DNA from: Vreelandella zhuhanensis
Lineage (GTDB): Bacteria > Pseudomonadota > Gammaproteobacteria > Pseudomonadales > Halomonadaceae
DNA: 64,000 nucleotides
NCBI RefSeq assembly: GCF_009793355.1
Contig: NZ_WTKP01000001.1
Coordinates: 310,001 to 374,000 of the forward strand
Direction of reading: 5' to 3'
This document shows positions 11,794 to 20,843 of the stretch, one piece after another (positions within the stretch are counted from its first letter, which is position 1; each line of letters starts with the position of its first letter). The notes beneath the pieces are model-generated. The model searched no databases and was not told the DNA's origin. It worked only from the letters and a program-made list of their open reading frames with translations. The translations under genes were made by a program, and so were the position numbers.

Positions 11794-11822
11794 ATGATAA
11801 AGGCCAAGAAAAAAGCCCACAA
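11794..11822 (-). promoter_or_regulatory. Candidate promoter for hisZ-purA
   Basis: On the minus strand TTGTGG (11817-11822) is followed after 17 bp by TATCAT (11794-11799), a 5/6 match to the -10 consensus. It lies just after the hflC terminator and 24 bp before the hisZ start, where a promoter would be needed if the terminator works. The -35 match is weak (3/6). Confidence 0.4.
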
Positions 11823-11843
11823 AAAAACCGGGCAACGCCCGGT
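11819..11843 (-). terminator. Intrinsic terminator after hflC
   Basis: On the minus strand accgggc / gcccggt pairs around a 3-nt loop and is followed by seven T. It ends the hfq-hflXKC part of the superoperon before hisZ. Confidence 0.85.
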
Positions 11844-11885
11844 CAGTAAAGTCTACCATGTTTATGCCAGGGATAAACCCCGACT

Positions 11886-11905
11886 GGCGGGCGATAACGC
11901 CCGCC
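11886..11905. other. Second GC-rich hairpin directly after the hflC stop
   Basis: ggcgggcg / cgcccgcc with a 4-nt loop lies 6 bp after the hflC stop codon and about 40 bp before the T-tailed terminator. It has no T-run of its own. It could slow polymerase or protect the 3' end of the transcript. Confidence 0.4.
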
Positions 11906-11911
11906 TTGAGC

Positions 11912-12808
11912 TCACTCCTCAGCGTCATCCGCTGCGGAAGACGTCGGGCTTCTGAAATACTGGAAGAAGGCACTGGAGGGATCCACCACCAGCATGTTGC
12001 CCCCACCCTCGAAGCTCTGACGATAGGCGTCGAGGCTGCGCCAGAAGCTGAAGAACTCCTGATCCTGGCCATAAGCCTCAGAGAAGATACCCGCTGCCTC
12101 GGCATCACCCTCACCACGCAGCGTTTCGGAACGCGCCTGGGCCTGGGCCAGCAATACCTGGCGACGGCGGTCGGCATTGGCGCGGATACGTTCGGACTCT
12201 TCCTGGCCCTGGGCACGCCATTCACGCGCCTGGCGCTCACGCTCTGAACGCATACGCGAATACACCGCCGAAGACACGTCCTCGGGCAGGTCAATACGCT
12301 TGACGCGAATGTCCACTACCGTCACGCCCAGCTCATCGCGCAGCAGGCGGTCGAGTTCTTTGGTCGGGCCGAGCATGAGATCATCACGCTTCTCGGAGAT
12401 GATCTGCTGCAGGTTCAAACGACCGAACTCGTTGCGCAGACTCTCGTCGACCCGCGGCTGGATCAGACGGATAGCCATCATCTCGTCGCCTGCGGTTGCC
12501 TCGTAGTAGCGGGTGGGATTGACCACTTGCCACTGGACATAGGAGTCTACGATCACGGCTTTCTGCTCAAGGGTCAGATAGCGGCTCGGATCGGTATCCA
12601 GGGTCAATACCCGGATATCGAACTTGCGGATCGTCTGGGTGATCGGGATCTTGGCGTGCAAGCCCGGTTGAATATTCTCTTCGATGATCTCACCAAAACG
12701 CAGCTTGACAGCAAGTTCGGTTTCATCGACCACATACAAGGTGTTGCTGGCAAGCCAGGCAACGGCGGCCAAGCCGCCCACGACGAGCAGGGAACGATTA
12801 TTGATCAT
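11912..12808 (-). CDS. hflC: Protease modulator HflC (SPFH/band 7 family)
   Basis: Forms with HflK the large periplasmic-side complex around the FtsH protease that tunes degradation of membrane proteins. The 298-residue protein has one N-terminal membrane anchor (about residues 5-24), then the SPFH/band-7 domain with VVDETELAVKLRFGEI, and a long Arg/Glu-rich helical region containing SERIRANADRRRQ. Its start abuts the hflK stop with no gap, so the pair is almost certainly translated together in fixed ratio. Confidence 0.96.
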   Translation of the reverse strand: MINNRSLLVVGGLAAVAWLASNTLYVVDETELAVKLRFGEIIEENIQPGLHAKIPITQTIRKFDIRVLTLDTDPSRYLTLEQKAVIVDSYVQWQVVNPTRYYEATAGDEMMAIRLIQPRVDESLRNEFGRLNLQQIISEKRDDLMLGPTKELDRLLRDELGVTVVDIRVKRIDLPEDVSSAVYSRMRSERERQAREWRAQGQEESERIRANADRRRQVLLAQAQARSETLRGEGDAEAAGIFSEAYGQDQEFFSFWRSLDAYRQSFEGGGNMLVVDPSSAFFQYFRSPTSSAADDAEE

Positions 12809-14050
12809 TTACCGGCCCTCCCTGCGGGTGTTGCTATTACTGGAGTTAGTAGAGGACTGAGCACTGCGCATGCGTTCCAGCACCCGAGGATCGAGCTCTT
12901 CACTCTCGTTTTCATCATTACTGCTGCCACGAGTGACGGCGCCTGCCCCCCGCATCTGATCCAACGGCAGGTACATCAACGGCGCATTTTCGCTCACATC
13001 CAGCAACACCTTCGGCGTGTCGCCATAGATGGTGGACATGGTCTCGAGATAGAGACGTTCGCGCATGATATCCGGAGAATCCTGATACTGGTTCAACAGC
13101 GCATTGAAGCGATTCGACTGACCCTGAGCTTCGGCCACCACCGATTCACGATACCCTTGGCCCTGCTCGATAAAGCGCTGGGCCTGACCCTGGGCGGCGG
13201 GGATCACCGAATTGGCATACGCCATGGCTTCGTTGATGATGCGCTGACGATCTTCACGGGCGCGGATGACGTCATCGAAAGCATCTTGGACCGCTGTAGG
13301 AGGCGAGGTGGACTCCACGTTGATCGTTTGCAGCAACATGCCCGTCCCATAACTATCGAGGTAAGACTGTAAGCGGCTGCGCACCGAACTACCCAGGATT
13401 TCACGCCCGGAAGTCAGGATCTCGATCATGTCAGTGCCACCGACCACATGACGCAAGGCCGAATCCAGAGCGTTCTCGATGGAAAGCTGCGGATTACGTA
13501 CATTGAGCACGTAGTCACGCGGATCGGCCACCTGATACTGTGCCGAAATCTCGACGGAGACGATATTTTCGTCCTGGGTCAGCATCGATTGAGTCTGGGT
13601 CAAGGAACGTACCCGCGTCACATTGACCATACGTACATCATCAATCAACGGGGGGTTCCATTGCAGACCCGGTGTAACCACTTCCTGGAATTCACCGAAA
13701 CGCAGCACGACACCACGCTCGGACTGATCCACCAGGTAAAATCCCATGGCCGCCCAGATCGCCAACGCAATGATCAACAGCAGGCCAGGCAAGGCAAAGA
13801 TGTTGCGCGGCTTATCACCACCGCCACCTTTCTTGCCGCCACCGCCTTTCTTGCCACTGCCACCCAGCAGGCTATTGAGCTTGTTCTGGAATTTTTTCAG
13901 TGCTTCATCCAGATCCGGGGGCCCCTGATTGCTACCCCCACGGTTACCGTCGTTTCCGCCACCGCCATTGTTATTGCCACCGCTACCGCGTCGGCCACCA
14001 CCACTCCAAGGGTCGTGCTGGTTGCCACCACCAGGCTCGTTCCAGGCCAT
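12809..14050 (-). CDS. hflK: FtsH protease activity modulator HflK
   Basis: Partner of HflC in the inner-membrane HflKC-FtsH supercomplex. The 413-residue protein has a long cytoplasmic N-terminus of Gly/Asn-rich sequence (residues 6-45 and a GKKGGGGKKGGGG stretch near 68-80), then one membrane helix (about residues 86-106), the SPFH domain starting YLVDQSERGVVLRFGEF, and a helical region. The C-terminal tail is Ser/Asn-rich. The Gly-rich N-terminus is typical of HflK. Confidence 0.96.
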   Translation of the reverse strand: MAWNEPGGGNQHDPWSGGGRRGSGGNNNGGGGNDGNRGGSNQGPPDLDEALKKFQNKLNSLLGGSGKKGGGGKKGGGGDKPRNIFALPGLLLIIALAIWAAMGFYLVDQSERGVVLRFGEFQEVVTPGLQWNPPLIDDVRMVNVTRVRSLTQTQSMLTQDENIVSVEISAQYQVADPRDYVLNVRNPQLSIENALDSALRHVVGGTDMIEILTSGREILGSSVRSRLQSYLDSYGTGMLLQTINVESTSPPTAVQDAFDDVIRAREDRQRIINEAMAYANSVIPAAQGQAQRFIEQGQGYRESVVAEAQGQSNRFNALLNQYQDSPDIMRERLYLETMSTIYGDTPKVLLDVSENAPLMYLPLDQMRGAGAVTRGSSNDENESEELDPRVLERMRSAQSSTNSSNSNTRREGR

Positions 14051-14085
14051 ACGTCGTCTCCACTAAAATTTTCGCTGCTACCTTT

Positions 14086-14108
14086 GCCGACAGATAAAGC
14101 CTGTCGGC
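14086..14108. other. Hairpin between hflX and hflK
   Basis: gccgacag / ctgtcggc forms an 8-bp perfect stem with a 7-nt loop in the 102-bp gap between the hflX stop and the hflK start. It has no T-run, so it is more likely a processing or stability element than a terminator. Confidence 0.35.
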
Positions 14109-14152
14109 ATCGGCTCAAGCGTTATCGCTGTTTGAATCTTAATATTGCCACA

Positions 14153-15463
14153 CTACCACTCAGTCGGCTCACGCAACGCTTTGGGCAGATACGTATCGGC
14201 ACGCTCTCCCAGCTGAGCCATCAGCTGATTGAGATCGCGCCGCGGCAAACGTACCTCAAGTACCGACTGGCCTTGTTCGTCAAAATACTCTTCTCGGACC
14301 GCGCCCAGCTCATGTAAACCGGCTCGCAGCTTGCCCTGTTCCGGGCCGAGCACGACAGGGAATTCAAGCACGTCATTGGCCAGACGTTCTGATAACGCCT
14401 GGTGCAACAGCTCGAGTCCCTGCCCTTCACGCGCCGAGAGCCAGACGACTTCCGGCATGCCCTCGCCATCGCGTTCAATACGCGGCGCGCTACCGAGAGC
14501 ATCGATCTTGTTCATGACCTTGAGCATCGGTACATCTCGAGCACCGATTTCATTCAACACCAGATTGACCTGCTCAACGTTGAGGTCACGATCAGGGTCT
14601 GCCGCATCGATCACGTGGACCAACAATGTCGCTTCGGTCGCCTCTTGCAAAGTGGCCTGAAAAGCTTCCACCAGCTTGTGCGGCAAATGGCGGATGAAAC
14701 CCACCGTATCCGCCAAAACCACAGTACCCACATCCTCGATGTCAAGACGCCTTAGAGTGGGGTCGAGGGTGGCGAACAACTGGTCGGCGGCATAGACATC
14801 GGATTGAGTCAACGCATTGAACAGCGTGGATTTTCCGGCGTTGGTGTAGCCCACCAGTGACACACTGGGCACTTCGGCACGCGAACGGGCACGACGGTTC
14901 TGGTCACGTTGGCTACGTACCTTGCTTAGCCGCTTGTGAATCGCCTTGATGCGTTCGCGCAGCAAGCGACGATCGGTTTCCAACTGGGTTTCACCCGGCC
15001 CACGCAGACCAATACCGCCTTTTTGGCGTTCCAGGTGGGTCCAGCCACGAATCAGGCGTGTGGAAAGATATTCCAGTTGGGCAAGTTCGACTTGCAGCTT
15101 ACCTTCATGGGTTCTCGCCCGTTGGGCGAAAATATCCAGAATCAAGCCGGTGCGATCCAACACACGACACTTCAGCTCGCGCTCAAGGTTACGTTCTTGA
15201 GAAGGCTTCAAGCTATGGTTGAAAATCACCAGCTCCGCTTGGTGAGCGGCTAGCGTTTCACGCAATTCCTCCAGTTTTCCCGAACCCACGAAAGTACGTG
15301 AGTCGGGGCGCTGACGGCTGGCGGTGAGCAAGGTGGCAGGTTCAGCTCCTGCTGAACGGACCAGCTCGAGAAATTCGCCAGGATCTTCACGTGCCTGTTC
15401 ATCATGGAAGTCCACATGAACAAGTACCGCCGTTTCACCGGCGTCGGGGCGTTCAAAAAACAA
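14153..15463 (-). CDS. hflX: Ribosome-associated GTPase HflX
   Basis: GTPase that binds the 50S subunit and splits stalled ribosomes under stress. The N-terminal HflX domain has NHSLKPSQERNLE and RTGLILDIFAQRA; the glycine-rich segment GGIGLRGPGETQLETDRR (149-166) is diagnostic. The G domain starts near residue 200 with Walker A GYTNAGKS (205-212), then DTVGFI and the NKID motif. The start is a TTG at 15463 with GAGG 6 bp upstream. It aligns with the family start (FERPDAGE), and no ATG is in a suitable place, so HflX appears to use a rare start codon. It follows hfq by 40 bp. Confidence 0.95.
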   Translation of the reverse strand: MFFERPDAGETAVLVHVDFHDEQAREDPGEFLELVRSAGAEPATLLTASRQRPDSRTFVGSGKLEELRETLAAHQAELVIFNHSLKPSQERNLERELKCRVLDRTGLILDIFAQRARTHEGKLQVELAQLEYLSTRLIRGWTHLERQKGGIGLRGPGETQLETDRRLLRERIKAIHKRLSKVRSQRDQNRRARSRAEVPSVSLVGYTNAGKSTLFNALTQSDVYAADQLFATLDPTLRRLDIEDVGTVVLADTVGFIRHLPHKLVEAFQATLQEATEATLLVHVIDAADPDRDLNVEQVNLVLNEIGARDVPMLKVMNKIDALGSAPRIERDGEGMPEVVWLSAREGQGLELLHQALSERLANDVLEFPVVLGPEQGKLRAGLHELGAVREEYFDEQGQSVLEVRLPRRDLNQLMAQLGERADTYLPKALREPTEW

Positions 15464-15503
15464 TCAATACCTCACGGGCTGTGATACATCCATGGTGGCA
15501 GTG

Positions 15504-15755
15504 TTACACCTCTTCATCCGCTGGAGCGGCTGGATCTTGTACGGGCAAGCGTACATTGCGCGAGGGCACCACGGTGGAAATCGCATGTTTATAGACCATC
15601 TGGCTGACGGTATTACGCAGCAGAATGACGAACTGATCGAATGATTCGATCTGTCCCTGCAGCTTGATGCCATTGACCAGGAAAATAGACACCGGAATGC
15701 GCTCCTTGCGCAGAATGTTCAAGTACGGGTCTTGGAGGGACTGCCCTTTGGACAT
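15504..15755 (-). CDS. hfq: RNA chaperone Hfq
   Basis: Hexameric Sm-like protein that pairs small RNAs with mRNAs. The 83-residue protein carries the Sm1 region from [20 protein letters not shown] and the Sm2 motif [11 protein letters not shown]. The C-terminal tail is short and acidic (ADEEV) compared with E. coli Hfq (102 residues). GGGAG lies 6 bp upstream of the ATG. It lies between miaA and hflX in the canonical order; the 122-bp gap after miaA is large enough for its own promoter, though I cannot assign one confidently. Confidence 0.97.
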   Translation of the reverse strand: MSKGQSLQDPYLNILRKERIPVSIFLVNGIKLQGQIESFDQFVILLRNTVSQMVYKHAISTVVPSRNVRLPVQDPAAPADEEV

Positions 15756-15877
15756 TTTGCTCTCCCTAAACTGTCGTTGGGGTTGTTTATGAGGGTGGCG
15801 TGCCCAGCTGGTGCTACGCCGGAATCTGGTTACCCGAAAGGCCTGATAGTCCGGCCGCTCGAATCCACTATCTTACG

Positions 15878-16816
15878 CTAAGCCCCGCATTCACGCACGA
15901 TTTTCAGCACATCATCCAGTGCATCGGGGCGCTGTGCATCAATCCAGTGCAATTGTGGCCAACTACGCAGCCAGGTCAATTGACGTTTGGCCAATTGTCG
16001 GGTGGCAATGACACCACGCTCGACCAAGGCGGCCTTATCCAAGTCACCGTCCAGATACTCCCACACTTGACGATAGCCGACACTTTTCATCGCCGGCAAC
16101 TCCAGGTGCAGATCCACACGCTGTCTCAGACCAGCCACTTCATCGATCAAGCCTTGGGCCAACATGCTAGTGAAACGCGCCTCGATACGCCGATGCAGTA
16201 CACTGCGGTCACTGGGCGCGAGTCCTATGGACAACACCCGCCAAGGAAAGGTTTCCGGCTGTTGCTGCGCCCATAGCTCACTCATCGGCGTGCCGCTGAG
16301 ATGATAGACCTCCAGCGCGCGCATCAACCGCTGAGGGTCGTTGGGATGAATACGCCGTGCCGACAGCGGATCGACCCGGACCAACTCAGCATGCAGACCC
16401 GCCAACCCTTGCGTGGCAACCTGAGCTTCCAGGCGCGCCCGCGTGGCTGGGTCGGCTGCGGGAAGATTCGCCACGCCCTCGACCAGGCGCTTGAAGTAAA
16501 GCATGGTGCCGCCGACAAGCAGCGGCAGCTTTCCCGCTGCGCTGATTTGTCGCATTTCGTGCAACGCATCCTCGCGAAAATCGGCGGTGGAATACGGTTC
16601 TGCAGGGTCACGAATATCGATTAACCGATGCGGCGCTCGCGCCAACTCCTCGGCGGAAGGCTTGGCGCTGCCGATATCCATGCCACGATAAACCATAGCC
16701 GAATCAACGCTGATCAGCTCCGCCCCCAGGCGCTCGTGAAGCGCAATGGCCGCATCGGTTTTACCGGCGGCGGTTGGGCCCATCAAAAAAACAGCCCAGG
16801 GTCGGGTATCGGCCAT
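15878..16816 (-). CDS. miaA: tRNA dimethylallyltransferase
   Basis: Adds the dimethylallyl group to A37 of tRNAs that read codons starting with U, giving i6A, the precursor of ms2i6A. The 312-residue protein has the P-loop GPTAAGKT at residues 13-20, then [19 protein letters not shown], which contains the conserved catalytic Asp, and HRLIDIRDP. The start is the ATG at 16816 with AGGAG 5 bp upstream; a longer in-frame start at 16858 lacks this. It lies 75 bp after mutL in the conserved mutL-miaA-hfq order. Confidence 0.96.
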   Translation of the reverse strand: MADTRPWAVFLMGPTAAGKTDAAIALHERLGAELISVDSAMVYRGMDIGSAKPSAEELARAPHRLIDIRDPAEPYSTADFREDALHEMRQISAAGKLPLLVGGTMLYFKRLVEGVANLPAADPATRARLEAQVATQGLAGLHAELVRVDPLSARRIHPNDPQRLMRALEVYHLSGTPMSELWAQQQPETFPWRVLSIGLAPSDRSVLHRRIEARFTSMLAQGLIDEVAGLRQRVDLHLELPAMKSVGYRQVWEYLDGDLDKAALVERGVIATRQLAKRQLTWLRSWPQLHWIDAQRPDALDDVLKIVRECGA

Positions 16817-16891
16817 GCAGGCTCCTTTTGAAAATGAAGAAAAACGTATAGATGACATCCGTACAAGATGACTAATGACTACCCAAAGCCT

Positions 16892-18856
16892 TCATTGGCC
16901 ACGCAGAAATAGGCTATCCAATGCTTTGAGGTTCATTTGTGTCCAGGTGGGGCGACCGTGGTTGCATTGATCGCTCCGCTCGGTACGCTCCATGTCACGC
17001 AGCAGCGCATTCATTTCATCCAGGGTCAGGCGCCGATTAGCCCGCACGCTGCCATGGCACGCCATGGTCGATAAGAGTTCATTGATATGCGCTTGCACCT
17101 GATTGGAGCGCCCATAACGTTCCAGGTCGGCGAGCATGTCACGTACCAGAGGCTCCGGGTCGGCTCCCGCCAGCAGCGCCGGCATTTGCCGTATCAACAA
17201 GGTTTCCGGCCCGGCCACATCGAGTTCCACACCCAAGCGCGAGATTGCTTCACGCTCGTTTTCCGCCGTGGCCACCTGAGTACGGCTGGCCGCCATTGAC
17301 ACCGGCACCAGTAGCGGCTGGGCGTCCAGGCGCTGCATCTGAACCTGATTTTTCATCCGTTCGTAAACGATCCGCTCGTGTGCTGCATGCATATCTACCA
17401 GCACCAGGCCTTGGGCGTTCTGGGCCAGGATATAAATGCCATGCAACTGCCCCAAGGCAAAACCCAACGGTGGCGAACCACCGGCCTCAGTCTCCATCGT
17501 CCCCCGGGATAACGGCGTTTCACGTACCTGATGATGATCCGCTGCAACCGGCGCAGTCGTTCGAGGCGTGAGTAATGTTTCTTCGTGCTCAGGGTGCAAA
17601 GCGCTATAGCCTTGCATAAAGCGCCGGACGCGCTCGGCGCCCGGATGACGCGCCTCTCGCTGAACATCCTGAGGTAATGCCATGCCCTGCTGCTGCCAGT
17701 CCGGCATATTATGCCTAGCCGCACCCCCCCCGATTTCATGCACAGGGTCGCTGGCTTCCCCTTCAGCGACAGCCGATGCGGTAGAACCTGACTGTTCCTG
17801 CGGCTGCGATTGAGCAAGGGAGTGATGCAGACTGGAAAAAAGAAAGTCATGCACCATACGCCCATCACGAAAACGCACTTCATGCTTGGTCGGATGCACA
17901 TTGACATCCACCACATCCGGATCAAGGTCCAGATAGAGCACGAATACCGGTTGGCGCCCATGAAACATCACATCGCGATATGCCTGACGCACGGCATGCG
18001 CCACCAGGCGGTCCCGAACCACCCGACCATTGACGAAAAAATATTGCTGGTCGGCCTGAGCTCGGGAATGGGTCGGCAAGCCCACCCAACCGCTCAGGCG
18101 CAATGCGCCGACCTCGCGCTCGATATAACGCGCATGCTCGATGAAGTTCTTGCCAAGTAGTGCCGCTATGCGACGTTCACGTGCCGTCGCCGTGTCACCT
18201 GGGGGTAATTGATGCACCACCTTCTGGTTGTGTCGCAATACCCAAGCGATGTCATAACGCGACAGAGCCTGACGCCGAAAGGCCTCTTCGACATGCCCGA
18301 ACTCGGTCTTTTCCGTGCGCATGAACTTACGCCGGGCCGGCGTATTGAAAAACAGATCCCGGACGCTCACGGTGGTGCCGCGTGGGTGCGGCGCCGGTGA
18401 CACCCGGGACTCCATGGCGCGTCCTTCGGCCACCACGCGCCATCCTTGAGTGGGGTCATCCTGGGCATTGGAAACCAGTTCGAGGCGCGACACCGAACTG
18501 ATCGAGGCCAGTGCCTCACCGCGAAAGCCCAGCGAGTGCACCCCTTCCAAGTCTTCCAAGCTACGTATCTTGCTGGTGGCATGACGAGCCAGGGCCAGGG
18601 GCAGGTCGTCTTCGGCAATCCCCCGCCCATCGTCGCGCACCCGAATCAAACGCGCTCCTCCCGTATCAATATCCACTTCGATACGGCGACTACCGGCATC
18701 GATAGCGTTTTCGATCAACTCCTTGGTGACCGACGCCGGGCGTTCGACCACTTCGCCCGCAGCAATCTGATTGGCCAGGCGAGGATCGAGCACATGGATA
18801 CGCGGTGTGGAAACGGTGGACACAGGCACCTCGAAAGGGATTCTCGATAACGACAT
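16892..18856 (-). CDS. mutL: DNA mismatch repair protein MutL
   Basis: GHKL ATPase that couples MutS mismatch recognition to MutH or the nicking step and UvrD. The 654-residue protein has the N-terminal ATPase motifs ENAIDAG, RDDGRGI and GFRGEAL, then the variable linker (about residues 340-450, rich in Gln and Glu) and the C-terminal dimerisation domain, which ends with CHGSVRANR and CNHGRPTW. I see no clear DQHAxxExxxYE endonuclease motif ([13 protein letters not shown] is the degenerate counterpart). The start abuts the stop of the amidase gene; a later GTG near TVSTPRI is possible. Confidence 0.95.
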   Translation of the reverse strand: MSLSRIPFEVPVSTVSTPRIHVLDPRLANQIAAGEVVERPASVTKELIENAIDAGSRRIEVDIDTGGARLIRVRDDGRGIAEDDLPLALARHATSKIRSLEDLEGVHSLGFRGEALASISSVSRLELVSNAQDDPTQGWRVVAEGRAMESRVSPAPHPRGTTVSVRDLFFNTPARRKFMRTEKTEFGHVEEAFRRQALSRYDIAWVLRHNQKVVHQLPPGDTATARERRIAALLGKNFIEHARYIEREVGALRLSGWVGLPTHSRAQADQQYFFVNGRVVRDRLVAHAVRQAYRDVMFHGRQPVFVLYLDLDPDVVDVNVHPTKHEVRFRDGRMVHDFLFSSLHHSLAQSQPQEQSGSTASAVAEGEASDPVHEIGGGAARHNMPDWQQQGMALPQDVQREARHPGAERVRRFMQGYSALHPEHEETLLTPRTTAPVAADHHQVRETPLSRGTMETEAGGSPPLGFALGQLHGIYILAQNAQGLVLVDMHAAHERIVYERMKNQVQMQRLDAQPLLVPVSMAASRTQVATAENEREAISRLGVELDVAGPETLLIRQMPALLAGADPEPLVRDMLADLERYGRSNQVQAHINELLSTMACHGSVRANRRLTLDEMNALLRDMERTERSDQCNHGRPTWTQMNLKALDSLFLRGQ

Positions 18857-20344
18857 TCAGGAACTCGGAATTTGCAGCACCTGGCCGACACGTATCACGT
18901 CGCCATTGAGCTCATTGGCTTGTTTCAGGCGGTTGACAGGGACGCCGTGACGCACCGCAATCGCAGACAAGGTATCGCCGGTTTGAATGCGGTATTCATC
19001 ACCACTCGGACTCCGGCTACGATTGCGCTGCCAGGCCAGCAAACTCGCCGGCGGTGGATTGCGCTGGAAATGCTCATGCAAGCCGCTGAACATGGAAAGC
19101 GCCAGACTTTTCTGATGTGATTTATCACGCAAGCGCCGCTCTTCATCCGGATTGGAAATAAACCCGACTTCGACCAACAGCGAAGGAATATCCGGGGATT
19201 TCAATACCATGAACCCGGCCTGTTCGACTCGAGACTTGTGCAGACGATTGACCCGGCCGAGCTGATCCAGCACTTGACCGCCAATCGACAGAGAGTCGTT
19301 GAGGGTAGCCGTCATGGTCAAGTCCAGCAACACACCGCGCAGCACCTGATCCTTGTCCCGCAAGGAAAGATTGCCGTCCACTCCGCCGATCAAGTCGGAA
19401 CGGTTTTCGCTATCCGCCAGCCACTGGGCGGCTTCAGACGTCGCTCCTCGCTGGGAAAGCGCATATACCGAACTGCCCTGAGGCCTCGGGCTGGTGAAGG
19501 CATCGGCATGAATGGAAATGAAGAAATCAGCCTTCTGTTCTCGGGCAAGCTCAGTGCGTTGGCGCAACCCGAGGTAGTAATCGCCATCGCGAATCAGCAC
19601 CCCGCGAAAACCATCGGTGGCATTGACGGTATTGGCCAGCTCGCGACTTATCTCCAGTACCACGTCTTTTTCACGGGTGCCACTCGGCCCGATAGCGCCA
19701 GGATCTTCACCACCATGCCCGGCGTCGATGGCGATGATGATATCGCGTCTGGGGTGCGAACGCGCCGGCTGGACTTCTTGCGGGGCCGGGCGCTGTACCG
19801 ACCCGGAAGCGGCTTCATCGCCACTTACCCGAGCACGGGCAAGGGCGCGCTGGGCCTGGGTTTCCTGGTCGCGGATCATCGCCTCAATGGGGTCGATGGG
19901 GTTTTCTACTGCACTTTCGCCGGGATATTCCAGGTCCACTACCAGGCGATGCCCATACTGTTCATTGGGCGCCAGGGTAAAATGGCGAGGCTCGATGTGT
20001 CGGCTCAGTTCCAGCACCACGCGTAGCCCGTCACCGTTACGTACGCCGGTGCGAACGGCGGAAATCGCGCTGCCTTCCAATGGCAAGGTACTCGCATCAG
20101 CTGCCATGCGACTATCGTCCAGATCAATCACCAGACGCGCTGGATTGTCCAGAGTGAACACATTAGCCGTGGCCGCCTTGGAAAGATCGAACACCAGGCG
20201 CGCATGATCCGGCGCAGCCCACAGGCGCATGCTTTCCACATCAGCCGCCCTGGCTTGCGGGATCATGGCCAGCATTGCCAACGTCAAGGAGACAAGACAT
20301 CCCATCGCACCACGGCGAGCAAAAGCGTTGAACTTCACCGTCAT
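18857..20344 (-). CDS. N-acetylmuramoyl-L-alanine amidase with AMIN and LysM domains (AmiB/AmiC type)
   Basis: Periplasmic zinc amidase that splits septal peptidoglycan during cell division. The 495-residue protein has a signal peptide (about residues 1-33), an AMIN targeting domain (WAAPDHARLVFDLSK onward), a linker with Arg/Pro, and the Amidase_3 domain with the zinc motif IDAGHGGEDPGAIG and the Glu-containing LVEVGFISNPDEE. A LysM domain ends the protein (YRIQTGDTLSAIAVRHG). The C-terminal LysM resembles E. coli AmiB, whose gene lies at the same place before mutL. The ATG overlaps the tsaE stop as ATGA. Confidence 0.94.
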   Translation of the reverse strand: MTVKFNAFARRGAMGCLVSLTLAMLAMIPQARAADVESMRLWAAPDHARLVFDLSKAATANVFTLDNPARLVIDLDDSRMAADASTLPLEGSAISAVRTGVRNGDGLRVVLELSRHIEPRHFTLAPNEQYGHRLVVDLEYPGESAVENPIDPIEAMIRDQETQAQRALARARVSGDEAASGSVQRPAPQEVQPARSHPRRDIIIAIDAGHGGEDPGAIGPSGTREKDVVLEISRELANTVNATDGFRGVLIRDGDYYLGLRQRTELAREQKADFFISIHADAFTSPRPQGSSVYALSQRGATSEAAQWLADSENRSDLIGGVDGNLSLRDKDQVLRGVLLDLTMTATLNDSLSIGGQVLDQLGRVNRLHKSRVEQAGFMVLKSPDIPSLLVEVGFISNPDEERRLRDKSHQKSLALSMFSGLHEHFQRNPPPASLLAWQRNRSRSPSGDEYRIQTGDTLSAIAVRHGVPVNRLKQANELNGDVIRVGQVLQIPSS

Positions 20345-20832
20345 TGATCTGTATCGCTCTTTTGCTGGAGTTGAGAGATCGGTTGTTCAAGGCGCATCAG
20401 GACGTCTTTTCCCCAAGCGCTTACGCCTTGCAGGGTGATATGACGACCGCCGTCCTGCACTATCAACGATGCCTGTACATCTGCTGGTGGCAACCACCCT
20501 TCGCCGCGGCTCGGCCATTCGACAATGCATAAGCTATCTGCATCCAGGAGATCGCGCCCGCCAATGAACTCAAGCTCTTCAGGGTCTCCCAGGCGATACA
20601 GGTCCAGATGGTACAGCTGGCGCCCATTGATTTCGTAGGGCTCCACCAAGGTATAGGTGGGACTTTTCACCGCCCCCAGGTGGCCATAGGCACGCAGGAT
20701 ACCGCGCGTCAGCGTCGTCTTGCCCGCGCCCAAGTCGCCTTCCAGGTAAACGCGCCCCCGGCCTTGCAACACCTTCCCCAACGCTTCGCCAAACGCCACT
20801 TGAGCGTCTTCGTCATTCAATTGCACCTGCAT
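20341..20832 (-). CDS. tsaE: tRNA N6-threonylcarbamoyladenosine synthesis ATPase TsaE
   Basis: ATPase partner of TsaB-TsaD in making t6A37 on tRNAs that decode ANN codons. The 163-residue protein has Walker A GDLGAGKT at residues 32-39, followed by TRG, SPTYTLVEPYE and YHLDLYRL. I start at the ATG at 20832, with AAGG 8 bp upstream; a TTG at 20847 that overlaps the nnrD stop would add five residues. The C-terminus is somewhat longer than in E. coli TsaE. Neighbours nnrD and the amidase match the conserved order. Confidence 0.95.
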   Translation of the reverse strand: MQVQLNDEDAQVAFGEALGKVLQGRGRVYLEGDLGAGKTTLTRGILRAYGHLGAVKSPTYTLVEPYEINGRQLYHLDLYRLGDPEELEFIGGRDLLDADSLCIVEWPSRGEGWLPPADVQASLIVQDGGRHITLQGVSAWGKDVLMRLEQPISQLQQKSDTDQ

Positions 20833-20843
20833 GGTGACCGCCT

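Noticed and set aside
13448-14317. Long open frame antisense to hflK
   Set aside because: A shadow of the Gly-rich hflK coding sequence (Thr/Ala/His low complexity), with no start signal.
16892-18856. MutL as a nicking endonuclease
   Set aside because: The DQHAxxExxxYE motif is degenerate ([11 protein letters not shown]), so the MutH-dependent type is more likely.
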